DNA from: Hirudinaria manillensis
Lineage: Eukaryota > Annelida > Clitellata > Hirudinida > Hirudinidae
Length of the DNA stretch: 64,000 nt
Assembly (NCBI GenBank): GCA_034509925.1
Contig: CM067528.1
Span: 3,268,501-3,332,500, forward strand
Direction of reading: 5' to 3'
In this document: positions 1 through 28,497 of the stretch, piece by piece
Position numbering within the stretch: position 1 is the stretch's first letter
Layout of the letters: each line of letters opens with the position of its first letter
The notes under the pieces: model-generated
Database searches by the model: none
Seen by the model: the letters and a program-made list of their open reading frames with translations, nothing else
Told to the model about the DNA's origin: nothing
Translations under genes and position numbers: made by a program

Positions 1-18
1 ATTTAAAAAAATCGACGA

Positions 19-63
19 CAACAACAACAACAGCAAAGACGACGACGACGTTGACAATCTTTC

Positions 64-98
<35 letters not shown>

Positions 99-126
99 CG
101 ACATCAACAACAACATCAGCAGCAGC
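19..126. repeat. CAA/CAG trinucleotide microsatellite
   Basis: An interrupted run of CAA units with CAG and GAC variants, purest at about 62-100. No exon overlaps it. Confidence 0.85.
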
Positions 127-1034
127 ATTAAGTAGGAGATTTAGCTTTTTAAAGAGCATTTTCCCTTGATTTAAACATCTTTTGTTCGTGTTGTCCGATC
201 GAAAAATAAATAAAAAAAATAAAAAAAAAATAAAAAAAGAAAGATTGTAAAACTACATACAAACAAAAAACATGTCAACACGTCATAATTTTGAATTATA
301 CCTTATAATGTCCATTAACTGTTTTATGACATTTCGTGAGATTAAACATGACAATCAGATGCTGCTCAGCATTTTGACGCCAGACGCGATGTTCGAATGC
401 GCTACATCATTCCCTGACCCTCATCTAGTACATAACTAATTAGCTTAAAAATAATAATAATAATAATAATTACAGGTAAATGACGTAACACATTATCAAT
501 CCGTTTAAAATATGGGCTTATTATGCAAATCCTCAGAAGGCTTAATTTGAGCGTCAACAATCCAACATTAATTTATCTTTTAAATATCTTATTTTTTATT
601 TTATTTTTAAAAAATCCCCAAAACAACCTCTTTCACCTGTCCATCCTTCTTTCTTGTCTGTTTGTCTTGCACTGAAATTATTTCAGAAAGTTAGAAATTC
701 TAACATCTTAAGGTCGCATCCATCACCTGCAAGTAATATTTTCATTATTTTCAATAATAATAATAATTTTTAACAATATTTTTTTATAATTACTTTGTAA
801 TTGTAACAATTATAAAAGTGATTTGATTATATTATTATTTAATACTATTTTCATTATGATACAATTTTAATAATAATAATAATAATAATAATTTCGTTTT
901 ACCAGCCGAAATAATTGATATCCAGTATTTATTTTCTCCGGAAACTCAGTTGAATGCCGTTGAAGAAGCAACAATGTACAAGACTTCAAGTACATTTCAG
1001 TGCTTTCAGGGAAGTCGATAATATAATAATAACC

Positions 1035-1065
<31 letters not shown>

Positions 1066-1447
1066 GTCATCATATAATAATTAATTATTAAATAATAATA
1101 ATTATTAAATTAAGTTATAATAATAATAATAATAATTAATGACTGCATTTATTGAAATATATAATAAATAATTGATGTAATGAAATTATAAATACATTAA
1201 TTTATAATAATTATTTTTGGTTGAATTATCTTGATAAAAATATTCATAATAAATGTTTACAAAATCACAACACGTAAATATCTTATTATAAGTTTGAAAA
1301 TTGACTGAAAACATTGCAAAATAATTTCAGCACAAATGTTACTTTAAACCTACGCTGAGAATCCAAATGATTTATTCTCAATTTTCTTTACATTTTTTCC
1401 GAGATTTAAGAATATTTAATCAAATTGCATTTTATTGCTCGCAGAAA

Positions 1448-1622
1448 CGTGGATATTTATGAATCTGGATATTATGAATCGGAATATATTATGAATTATG
1501 AATATATTATGTAATGAATTATGAATATAAATATTATATTATAAATTATGATATTATGAGTCGGAATATTTATGAATCTGGATATTATGAATGAGAATAT
1601 TTATAAATCTGGATATTATGGC
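1448..1622. repeat. Degenerate tandem repeat of about 30 bp
   Basis: Units built around GGATATTATGAAT and GGAATATTTATGAAT recur four or more times, with AT-rich spacers of variable length. The period is irregular. This looks like a decayed minisatellite, with no coding potential. Confidence 0.65.
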
Positions 1623-2025
1623 TTCTTTCGAATCTGAATAATTTACGAAATATGTGCCATATATTTCTCTTAATATGTGCAATGAAAAGAGAACGAAATT
1701 AAGCATCAAAAGGATCATCAGACACTTTGCCGAACAATAATTTCTTGTTTTTCTCGATTTCAGTGAGAAAAGATATTAAAAATTTAATAAAACAATACTT
1801 TGATATTTTTTCTTGCCGGTGCTAAAATTTTTACCCGGATGTGATCATTACCATCGCTCCCACAGTAGTAGTAGTAGTGGTCGTCGTCCTCGTCGTTGTC
1901 GTCGGCATCATCTTCGCCATCGTAATGGTGAGCATCAAAATTAATATTACAATCACCATTCATTCATTCGCCGTTGGTCAATGTCAAAGAAAAGATAGAA
2001 GAAAGGATAAAAGAGTGGAGAGCGA

Positions 2026-2112
2026 TGGGTGGGTAGATGGGTGGATAGATGGGTGGGTGGGCGGGTAGATGGGTGGGTGGGCGGGTAGATGGGTGGGCGG
2101 GTGGGCGGGGGG
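2026..2112 (+). repeat. G-rich minisatellite (GGGTGGGCGGGTAGAT-type)
   Basis: Tandem units of GGGT, GGGC and AGAT end in a run of six G. The + strand has many closely spaced GGG tracts, the arrangement needed for G-quadruplex folding. No gene overlaps it. Confidence 0.8.
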
Positions 2113-3472
2113 AAACAAAACCTAGGCTTCATTCGTCTTCGGAAAACTTCTCAGAAGAAGTTCCAAAGACAAGTCGTGTCAGAACAATGGAGGAAACATT
2201 AAAGAAGACCAGGTGATTGTTGCAGTTAATTGGAAACGATTCGAATAATCGTCTGCCTAAATGCGCGCTAATGTCATCGGCATTGTTTTCCTCCTCCTTC
2301 TTCTCATTCTGCCACCGGATCTCCAGCCATAAAGTTGAAGATTCCAGGAGTTTCAGCGGAACGTTTCAGACGACGGAGTGGAATAAATTTTCCTCGTCCA
2401 AGTGACGATGACGAACGAACATTTCCATCCGAGGAAAATCACTTGCTTATTCCGTAGTCGTCTGCGCTCAGAGATTATGACCCGGATTCACCTCCGGACA
2501 CCTGTAGTGGCGCTTTATGATGCCGGGAAATTCCCCTGTCTATTTCTGGCCTCGGTCGACTGTGACGTCACCTGAATTCAATAAAGCGGCCCTGGAAACA
2601 AATGAGAGCGTCTAATAAACACGCTACACCAAGCGCCAGAGGAATTGAATTGATGGTCGGAATCAGCCAAGCGGAACGACGGAAGAAGCGCCAGGCCGTG
2701 ACGAACACACGGTCACGGGCGATTGATTCTCTTAAACAAGGCGAATAGATTCAGAGATTGAGATAGCATCCTCGTAAAGTTCGTTCGAGTCCCGGAGTTC
2801 ACTTTTAAACGTTTTGGAAGCGAATGAATTGAAATCGAAACACGTCGAAATGGATTTCCCGACGTTATGTCGTTGGGCCGTTTCACTTTCGAAACTCGCG
2901 TTCAATCCAACTGCGAACCTCCGTGTTTCTTTCGATTTTCTTTTTTTTATTCTTTTTGTTCTTTTTTTCTGTTGAAAAAAAAAATTTCCGCAAAATCAGA
3001 ATTCCTCCGAGCGCCAGGAACAGCTACGAAAGCAGTCAGCAGCTCGGAGATGGTGGAAGACTCCTTCAATGACGAACGAGTAATGGCTCGCGATAGGCTC
3101 CCGTCAGTGCAAATAATTGGTCTCCATCAAGCAAGCTCCACTCGATTTGTTAGGAGAGCGTGTTGGGGATGACTCGGCAGGAAGTCTCCGGGGAGATCTC
3201 CCCCTGTTACCCCACGTGGTCCTTCACAGCCACCCCAACCTCCCCTTTGCACACCTACCCGCTTTTGCTCTTTTTCTTTCTTCTCTCTCTCCCTCCTTCA
3301 CGGCCACTCCATCTGTCGGAAAGAACAAAACCGCTCTGCATTGAGTTGTTTTATCGATGATACGTCGACAGGTGCACGTTCAAGAGACCACCCGCGATCT
3401 AAGCAACAAATTTCCTTCTCACTTTGATCCACCTTCAGTGACGATGTCAATGACGATGATGCAGCTGCTGCT

Positions 3473-3660
<188 letters not shown>

Positions 3661-4199
3661 TGGTTTTCAAATGCATAACTGATGATCATAAAACGAGGAT
3701 GATGACGACGACGTCGATGGCAGCGAAGCTTTTAGTTGCCAATGACGACGATCCCCCAGCGTTTCTGGACTCGAAATGACGTGAAAATGACTGACTATGA
3801 CGTCGGATTTGAGTTCCACTCAGACAAGACTACTTACGATTTTGAGACTTTGCAACACTTTTGTTTGGAATTTGTTTGGAGGATTGGAATCTGGAAAGCT
3901 TTTTCTCGATTGTTGCATTTCACTCGATCACTCACTCACTCAGTCAGTCTATCTATCTCTTCTTCATCTTTATCATCTCCATCAACATCATCATCTTCTT
4001 CTTTTTCTTCTTCTTTCCAGCTCTGTCATTGAAACAAATGGAATGTATTTGCAATGCAAATATTTTGAAAGATTCCCTTCCGTTATTAGAAGCGGAGCGT
4101 TTTTCGTGCATTTAAAATTCAAAAGTTCATTGCAAAAACTTGGCGAAAAATGAGCTTCGAACACGCAAGGCGTTGGACGCGGTTCTAGATGAGAAGACG

Positions 4200-4272
4200 T
4201 GACGTCAGAGACTTGACCTTCAAGGTCACTTCGAGGTCGTTAGCCTAGCTCGATAGGTCAAGCGGATGACCT
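4200..4272. promoter_or_regulatory. Cluster of nuclear-receptor half-sites with a CRE
   Basis: A perfect TGACGTCA (4200-4207) is followed by TGACCTTCAAGGTCA (4214-4228), AGGTCG (4234-4239), AGGTCA (4255-4260) and TGACCT (4267-4272). The second element holds two AGGTCA half-sites in everted orientation; its right half, TCAAGGTCA, is the extended site bound by monomeric FTZ-F1 and ERR-type receptors. The cluster lies about 300 bp before the first visible neuroglian-like exon. Function is inferred from motifs only. Confidence 0.4.
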
Positions 4273-4570
4273 CTTGAATCGAATTAGCGCGCAGTGATTC
4301 AAATTTAAACGATTACATTAATTAAAAAGTTAATTAATTGAAGCTCCAACTTTTATGATGATGATGCCCATGACGACGACGACGATGACGGATTATTATA
4401 GCGCTTAATTATTTAATAGCAAATAAATAAAAATGTTTAAAATCGAATGAATAGGAACGTTAAAATATAGTCGATTCTGATAATCAAATGAAAATCAAAT
4501 GTCAACAAAATAATGGTAATAATAATAAAAATAAAAAAAGCATAACATCGCAAGTCTTATCAACTCCAAG

Positions 4571-16842
<12,272 letters not shown>

Positions 16843-17698
16843 ATTAGATGTCCCTATGTTAATTCGAGTTTTTTCTAACTTCAATTTTCTGTGCTAGTAA
16901 TTGAAAAGATGGACCCAATGTTTTAATTATAATTATATTTTATTAGGGATTCAATATTTTTGAACTTTTGAACCTTCGAACTTTTGTAGTGACATTAATT
17001 CGCCAAGAATTTTAGATTTCCAATCAGATTTGTCAAACTTAATTTGCAAAATTGTTTCGGCAACCTTTCTCTGCATTTTTGAGGATAAATTCAATAAAAA
17101 ACTGATTTAAACAAACATTCGCAAACTATTTTTTAATGAGGTCATGACATTGACTAATAGATTGATTTCACTCGAATTCGCGGCTCGAACTTTTCGTTAA
17201 AGCCATTTAATCATCCGAAACTCTTTCAGCTAAATAATCTCGCGTGACTTAAAAGTTAACGAGCGCAACTTTGAAAGTTGTTCATAAAAATTATTGTTAA
17301 GGCCAAAAAGCATTTCTATTTTAAACTTCATTTAATAAATTGCCCTATTTTTCATTGTTTACTGGCTTGTTTTTTAGTTTGGACCAGCGACTTGGCTTCC
17401 ATGACGGGCCGGGTATTCATTGGAAAGTGGACCTGATTGATCGAGTTAGAATTTTCGGCGGAGACCAAGAGGAAAATGTATGCGAAGTATTAAATGTAAA
17501 GATTCAATCTGTCTTCCCCACAGATTCGCTAAATTTGGACTAAAAAGTTCCTTAAATAATGTTAATTACTGTATTTAAATTTGTTAAAGTGACGATGAGG
17601 TTAATTTTTAGTTAATAATGGTTCTTGAGTAATTTTTTTAAATTAACTTTTAGTTACCTAAACTCGTCTGCTCGGCAGTTTGATTAGAGTTTCGGAGG
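16843..17698 (+). other. Neuroglian 3' flank and bestrophin 5' region
   Basis: Intergenic. AATAAA at 17093-17098 is a candidate poly(A) signal for the upstream gene. No membrane-span exon or FIGQY-type cytoplasmic tail is visible. An open frame at 17340-17543 resembles no known protein and may be 5' UTR of the downstream gene. Confidence 0.5.
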
Positions 17699-19431
17699 AT
17701 GACCGTGAAATACAATCATTTAATTGCTGAAGCCACATTGCTTGGTTTTCCTAAATTACTTTTTAGGTGGATTACGCGACTATAATGATACAACTAGACT
17801 CTCGCTAATCAATTTCATTTCAGGTGGAGAGGCAGTTTATGGAAATTGATATGGATCGATATAATATTTTTCGGCTCGATTTACCTCTTCATATCGGTGA
17901 TGTATCTGTATATTATGGATGATAGCCAGAGAGAGTATATTTTTAATTGTTGACGAGTATCTTTTAAAATTGGATAAAAGTGTTATAAACGTTTTAGGCG
18001 TTTCCAAAAGGTGGCCATTTACTGTAACATGAACAGTTTCAAAATCCCACTTGGGTTCTTACTCGGATTTTACGTGCAGCAAGTGATGAATAGATTTTGG
18101 CTCAGTTTTAAGACTATTCCATGGCCTACGGATGTTGCTTTCTATATAAACATATTTATCACCGGTGAAGGAGAACAATCGCGTTTGTTTAGAAGAACGA
18201 TTATAAGGCATATATGTTGTACGTTTGTACTGACAATGAGGTCGATATGCAAACCAGTAAAAAAGAGGTTTCCAAGTTTCGCTCATTTGGTTGAAGCAGG
18301 TAAGAATGATTCAATCAGACGTGAGATAAATACAAAAATATCTGTCAATAGACATGAGGCATAAAAGACTAAAATAATTCGGTTTATTCAAGGATTGATG
18401 ACCGCTGAAGAGGCTAGGGACATCATTTCGTTAAACATTAAATTTAACAATTATTTCGTTCCAATTACATGGTCGACTAAGTTAGTCGGAGACTCTAGGA
18501 GAGATGGTCTTATGAGGAGAGACATGGATTATGACAGACTCATCAGAGTGGGTCAAAATTGCTCATTATAAGTGCTTAATTTCTCTAAAATCAAAATTCT
18601 TAAACAGGAGCTAAATGAGTTCAGATCAAAGTGTGGGACTCTGTTGAAATTTGACTGGATTTCTTTGCCTCTGGTATACACTCAAGTTGGTGTTTTCAGA
18701 CCTACCGTGTTTAATGTACATCTTGACTTAGCTAATTCAAACATTTAATAATTGCAAGGTGGTTTCAATTGCTGTATACCTGTTTTGCTTCACCTGTTTG
18801 CTAGGAAGATATCCCTTCATCAAGGGAGAGGCCAGCGAAGCTAGGTTCCCATTCTTCACTATGGCTCAATTTATTTTCTACATATCATGGCTCAAAGTAA
18901 GTTGTGTTTCGAAGAAACATAAATAAAGTTCTGGCTTTGACATGTTGTTCTACAGGTAGGGCAGAGTGTTGCAAATCCTTTTGGTGAAGATGATGACGAC
19001 TTTGACATCAACACAATGATTGACAACTTCTTGAACGTTGGCGAGAATTATCCATAATTCATTCAATTGTTCATTTTGGATAAAAATGCTGAACTATTCC
19101 TTTCCATTCTTTGTGATTTCAGGAATCATATTTAATAGTAGACAGACTGAAAACCAACGTCCCAGACTTTAAGAAGGACAGACATTGGGACATTAACACT
19201 GCTCTGAGGAAGCTTCTATTGCACAATGTAGAATATATGGGATCTGCTGCTGGTCTATTGTAAGAAGTTCTTATTTTGTGTATTAATCATAAAACTAATT
19301 AAAAAAGTAATAGATTTGATTACCCGATCTTACACATTCGATAGTATTCACTTAACTAAATGTTACAATTCAGAATTTCAGAGGAAAAGCAGGCTGTACG
19401 AGAAATTGAAAAGACCGAGCAGAAACCTTGA
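17699..19431 (+). CDS. Best: Bestrophin-family calcium-activated chloride channel
   Basis: Pentameric plasma-membrane anion channel. Nine exons: 17699-17766, 17824-17934, 17998-18299, 18393-18547, 18608-18685, 18759-18896, 18956-19036, 19123-19259 and 19374-19431. They give 375 aa in frame. The start MTVKYN matches the family's MTV-Y N-terminus. WRGSLWK follows (residues 23-29). The pore-neck residues Ile76, Phe80 and Phe84 sit in IPLGFLLGF at the same numbers as in human BEST1. RFPSFAHLVEAG, DWISLPLVYTQVV and the calcium-clasp NPFGEDDDDF (291-300) are all present. The protein ends soon after the core fold, without the long, variable C-terminal tail of vertebrate bestrophins. A possible early stop right after residue 358 is bypassed by a strong GTAAGA donor into a short last exon. 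ATTAAA at 19442 may serve as the poly(A) signal. Confidence 0.93.
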
Positions 19432-19539
19432 TTTGATTTCCATTAAATTAGTTCTGTTCATTTACAACATTAAATTAAATACTAAAGCATGACTCAAGAA
19501 AAGTCACGCTGAGGTGTCCAATGTCATTATTATACATAA
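19432..19539. other. Convergent 3' interval between bestrophin and RAP1GDS1
   Basis: Only 108 bp separate the two stop codons. ATTAAA words on the + strand (19442 and about 19472) suit bestrophin. No clear signal for the minus-strand gene is seen here, so its mRNA probably runs into the bestrophin gene. Confidence 0.6.
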
Positions 19540-22500
19540 TCAGAAAGAATGCAGTATCTCATTGACCAAATGCTGAATTCCATCATCAGAGTGATCCTTA
19601 TACCTTTCCAGAGCTTCAGGAATGCCACTTGTAGCGAGGATCGAGTTAATAGAACCTGCAGAAAGATAATGTAATACAATATAATAATATATTAATTTGT
19701 TAGCCAGAAGAAATTAATTGGGTTTCTAAAGATATTATTTAAATTTATAAATACTAATTTATCTTCAATTTAAAATATTATAGAAGAATTGACTAAAATG
19801 TTTAAATGGGCATATATTTTTTTTAATTTGTTAAAATTAACAAACCTATTCTCTGGCATTTGAGTATAAGAACCAGTATATTGCTTAGAACTTCTCCTGG
19901 TAATGGATCCTTCGATGACAGAAAAGATTCCAGTTCTTTGCAAAACATTTCTTTGTTTTCCAGTGGGATCTCATCTTGATGCAAAGAAATCCAATTTAAA
20001 AGTTAAAAATGGAATTGTTTCGACTTTAGCTTGATTAATTATTTATTTATCTTTTTCTCGATTCATTTCCTCTCCATAAAGCCACATTAACATAAACATA
20101 GGCAGCATAAATGATATTAGTTTGACTGTTGTAAGTCTAGGTTGTTTATAGGTTGCCTGAATGGGTGGCTTTCCCCCAAATGGCATTGGAAGGCAGCAGT
20201 TGTCATGTTTTGTGCTGGACAGAAGTGCTTCTGATACTCATACTTACTTCATTATATAAATAATAATGGGCCTAATTTTCACCTCTTTAACCAAGTAAAT
20301 AAATAAACATGATTATAGTTTACAAATAGTACCTAGGCTTGAAACCAAGATTATGAGGGATAGGATGGCTTCATTCTTCATGACCAAGTGTTTGGATTGA
20401 AGCAATTTCAGCAGACTCTCTGCCAGGTTGTGCTCAACAATTGTTTTCATGATTTCACTGTCACGTGCATTTTTTATAATCAATGCAACTATCCTCCAAG
20501 ATTCACCTGAATGGGGGACAGTGAAAAAATATAAAATTATTCTGAATCCTTTTTTTTAAATAAGCTTAATTTACATCTGATCCCTTCGTGCTCCCGGTGA
20601 GAAGAGAAATCATTTAGCTTCGACAGGAACCTATTATCATTGCCAAGTTGGCATGCAACTTTGCCTGTAGGAACGAATGAGTAGTTGATAATCAGGTCTT
20701 CAGCAACCAAAAGAACCCACAAACAATGAACTCACAATTCTTGTCCAGCAGCATCCTGATGGCTCCAAGTGACTTGAAAATCACTGTAAGTGACTCTGAA
20801 TCCAGATAGGTGAGGCATTTATCTATTGTTCCTTTTTCAATCATTTTCAATTTATTTTCTCCTAAAAAATAAGATGTTATTCAATCGAATATCAAGAAAC
20901 AAGGTTTAAGAGATAAAAAATGTTTGTCTGAAATATAGTTTATTTTGACCAACCTGTTATGGAAAGGTTAGTCAATGTTCCAATCAGTGCATGTTGAAGG
21001 ACTGGTTGTTTCTCATGAACAGGATAGTGATTGAGATGAGCAAGAATGTCATCAACAACTCCACTCTCAACAAAGAAGATACAATTTTTATCTATAAAGC
21101 AAAAATCACAATTAAATATCGCCACATTTATGCTAAGAAATGAAGATATGAGATCACCAGATCTGGCAATGTTGCACAATGCAAAGGCTGCAGCAGTTTG
21201 AAGCTTCACTGATTTAGATGTGCTAAGCCAACTCCTCAGCTTCAAGAATACTCTTCCTTTACCATTTTGGAAGAGTGTGTCCATCCCTTCATCTGCATAA
21301 GTTATGAAATGTTAGAAATAAACCAATGAGGGATAGAAGAAGCTATTCTGGATAATTAACCTCCTGTGAGTAGGAGAATGATAAAATCAGAAGCCAGATC
21401 TGCAAATTTTACTTCGCTTTCGTTTTCTCTTCCCTCTATTAATTCACAGAGTTTCTCCGGAAATGAGGTAGACGACAATGCAAGTTTGGACTTGTCTGTC
21501 AACAATGAGTCATTGTCAAAAGCTGTTGAAATGTAATTGCATGGGAATTTGCATAACCCAAACCATTTTCAGATACAGTGCTCAGAATTTGGAAGACCAA
21601 ATCAATTATTTCCTGATCGCTTGATTGCTTGAGGAGAATTAAAAAGCATTCCAGAAAATCATCTGAGCGTAAAGAAGCATTGATTTCTAGAAGAAAACAT
21701 TTTTTTTCTTTATTCCAATTTATTGAATTATGACTTTAAAGGACAGTCTGGAAATGCACTAACCTTCTAAGTTGTCAAAAAGCAATTCAATAATATTTAG
21801 AATGGCCTTCATTAAGTTACTGTGCTGGTAAAAGGTCTTCACAATTCTACAACAGACATCCAATGCCCCCAAGGACAGCACGCTGAGTTGCAGGGTTTCT
21901 GTCGGTCACATGAAATGCAAGTAAATATCCTATTCGATTATAATCTCAATCTATTGTGGATAACTATACCGTGGTCTGCAATGGTGTTCAGAAATGCACC
22001 GCATGCAACTCTTAAATGTTCGTGGGAACCTTTATCATTGCAAAGATCTCTCAGGACCTCCATTAGCAATGCTTCACCATCAAGCTCTTTCACAATGTTT
22101 CTGGCAACATCTGTTGATCAATGCAAATAATAAACATTTGGATAACATAGATTCAAAAAGTCCTGTTAGTCAAGCATTTTTGATTCTCATTTACTTCAGT
22201 TTATTTTAGTAAAAAAGCTAAATATAGATAAAATGTGCTATTAAATTAACTCACTGATTTCAGTGATTTCAGTTCAATACATTTTGTCAGTGAAGACATA
22301 CAAACCACATTCAAAGCAAGTGTTGCCTAAAACTCTGCAGGCCTGGAAAGAGACATTGGACGTTGGATCAGATGATTGGCATGACAAGGAATCAAGGATT
22401 AACTTTATGATCTTGGTATCAGCACACAACAGACGACCTGAATCTTGAAAGCAAAAACAATCATCAGATGAGGAAGAAACCGAACAAATGGAGAATTAAT

Positions 22501-22895
22501 CATCACCTGTTTTGGCTATCTCTGCAAAAATCTCAAGAACTAGAAACTTGAGTCTCTCATTTTTGTGTTTTGACAAGGAATCAGTTAATGCTGTCACTAA
22601 ACTTGTATTTATCAATTCATCTTCTTTTAAAGCATCTGATTCAGAGCTTGAAACTGCAACAAGCCAATACAATATTTTATATATATACGATGTGAAATCA
22701 CTTGACCAAAATATGTAGGTCACCTATTTGTTTAATTTTATCCAGCAGCTGAGTCAAAGATTTCTCAATGTCTACTTTTCCATTTGAAGATTCAAAGGCT
22801 TTCAGCAGTTCTGCACAATTTAAATTTGAAAATAAAATCTTAATAGCCGAGAAAGTTTGTAGAAACATAAGAGGGAATTGCATACCATTAACCAT
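19540..22895 (-). CDS. RAP1GDS1: Rap1 GTPase-GDP dissociation stimulator 1 (SmgGDS), armadillo-repeat protein
   Basis: Cytosolic armadillo-repeat protein that binds small GTPases with polybasic tails (Rho and Rap types) and acts as exchange factor and chaperone before prenylation; the fly homologue is vimar. Fifteen exons on the minus strand: 22895-22886, 22810-22724, 22653-22507, 22443-22306, 22110-21970, 21898-21764, 21686-21564, 21522-21361, 21292-21158, 21091-20954, 20861-20736, 20664-20575, 20506-20333, 19974-19846 and 19655-19540. They total 616 aa (human about 607). Recognisable armadillo segments include VSFQACRVLGNTC, LQTAAAFALCNIAR, SGVVDDILAHL, LQHALIGTLTNLSI and KNEAILSLIILVS, in the order of the mammalian protein. 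The first coding exon has only 10 bases. All 14 introns are phase 1, so every internal exon is a multiple of three and about one repeat long. Confidence 0.93.
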
Positions 22896-23450
22896 GTCTG
22901 CTCTCCGACAAATAAACAAATACAACTGGCGGAGGCAATTTCAGTAGAATCCTGTTTTACTCATTTTCTTACTGATATCTGGAGTAATAAAAAAAGGTCG
23001 TATTGAGATCACTTTTGAGATTCATTGATAAATAACGTTTTAGTTCTGGGTGGAATTCACCTATTCCATTTAATCAGTTACAAAATTACTAATTAGTAAC
23101 TTAAGTTCTCAAGACTTAGAATTGAATAAAACAAATTTTTCTTGTTTAAAAATTCAATCTTCAAAGAACATTCAAAAAACTTGAACTCAAAGCGTCCATA
23201 AAGAAACTAAATAATCAGAATTCCCATTCCCCCATTGTCTAAAGGTTTCTATAAGTAAATTAAGAAAAAGTTTTTATAGATAAAAATATCAAATAGTCTT
23301 GATAACTATTTATCTCTTTTCAAGATAGTAGTGATTGTCGTTGTGCTTTTTACGAGGTGTTAGTCTGCTGCGGGTCGGTTGGAATTCCGAAGGCATTTGT
23401 TCCTTAGCATACCTTTGAGTCGCATATTTTATAGCTCAAATTTACCAAAC
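22896..23450. promoter_or_regulatory. Shared divergent promoter interval (RAP1GDS1 / copine)
   Basis: The start codons of the minus-strand SmgGDS gene and the plus-strand copine gene are 555 bp apart, head to head. The interval is AT-rich and has no open frame of note. A bidirectional promoter is inferred from the geometry; no core promoter motif stands out. Confidence 0.6.
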
Positions 23451-27599
<4,149 letters not shown>

Positions 27600-28261
27600 A
27601 GTGTAGACACGACAGGAGATTCTTTTGGAGATTTTGAATGTTTCAATATTTAGAATTATTTTCTACTTGTTTGGTTTCTAAGTATTTAGCCACTGCCAAC
27701 GTTGTAGTACTACTTATTATAACTCATCACGTTTTGATTGTAGCCTTTGCTTGGAATTTGGAGCCTTTTTTTTGTTGTTTAGATGTGTTTTTTTTTTGTG
27801 AAATCGAATCATGTTGTGGCTTAAATCGAAAACACTTTAACACTTTCATATAGCTATTACAAGAGACCACTTCTTTGTGGATTTGTTTTAATGTTTGTAA
27901 CAAAGGCCAATAAAGTGGTACATTAATACATACTAATGGGGAGGTAGATTGAAGGGTGCTGGAATGCAGGATAAATTGAACTGGGAGGTTGATGCCGGGT
28001 GATTTGGAAATGAGGGCCTTACGCAATATTACTTATACATATCTGTAAGTGGGGAGACATCTTTGGAGTTGCATAAACCAGCCAAATTTCGACCTTGTTT
28101 GGAATTGCCCTAATTTTCGTCTATGCTTCAAGAATTATTCCCTGGAAAAATAAAGATTATTTGAGATTAGCTAATTCGTAATATTACTTTGTGTAACGAG
28201 CAATACGGAATTTAGGATTGTCCTTACTGGAGAGAAAGCGATTCAAGAGAGATAATAATAA
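27600..28261 (+). other. Copine 3' UTR and flank
   Basis: AATAAA at 27909-27914 is a good candidate poly(A) signal, giving a 3' UTR of about 330 bases. The rest up to the retrotransposon is non-coding and ends in a short ATA repeat that is the insertion target. Confidence 0.65.
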
Positions 28262-28484
28262 TGTTGTAACCCGGGGTCTTGAGGAATTAATTAACGTAAG
28301 GATATCTTTATTGGATTTAACTAATGGCAAATACGGCTGGACGATTTGGTCGATTGCTTGTCCTGATCGGAACCGCTTAATGACTTGAATCGCTAAATAC
28401 GACTTCGAAATAAAAGATACTGAATATTAACTAAACTTAATTAATTAATTATTCAATTAATTAATTAATGTCAGGGATCCAACA
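28262..28484 (-). repeat. 3' LTR of the Ty3/gypsy element
   Basis: 223 bp with short inverted TGTTG/CAACA ends. By eye it is the same at every base as the copy at 33581-33803. It contains TTAA-rich stretches and no ORF. Confidence 0.96.
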
Positions 28485-28497
28485 TTGCCCCCTCCTT
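28485..28497 (-). other. Polypurine tract of the Ty3/gypsy element
   Basis: On the minus strand AAGGAGGGGGCAA sits directly before the 3' LTR, the position of plus-strand DNA priming in LTR elements. It overlaps the stop codon of the gag-pol ORF. Confidence 0.85.

Noticed and set aside
17340-17543. 67-codon frame as a terminal neuroglian exon or separate gene
   Set aside because: No acceptor in the right phase and no membrane span or FIGQY-like motif; better viewed as bestrophin 5' flank.
18686-18690. Donor GTGTTT at 18690 for the bestrophin exon starting at 18608
   Set aside because: It breaks the conserved YTQVV junction and the frame. The donor after YTQ at 18685 restores both.
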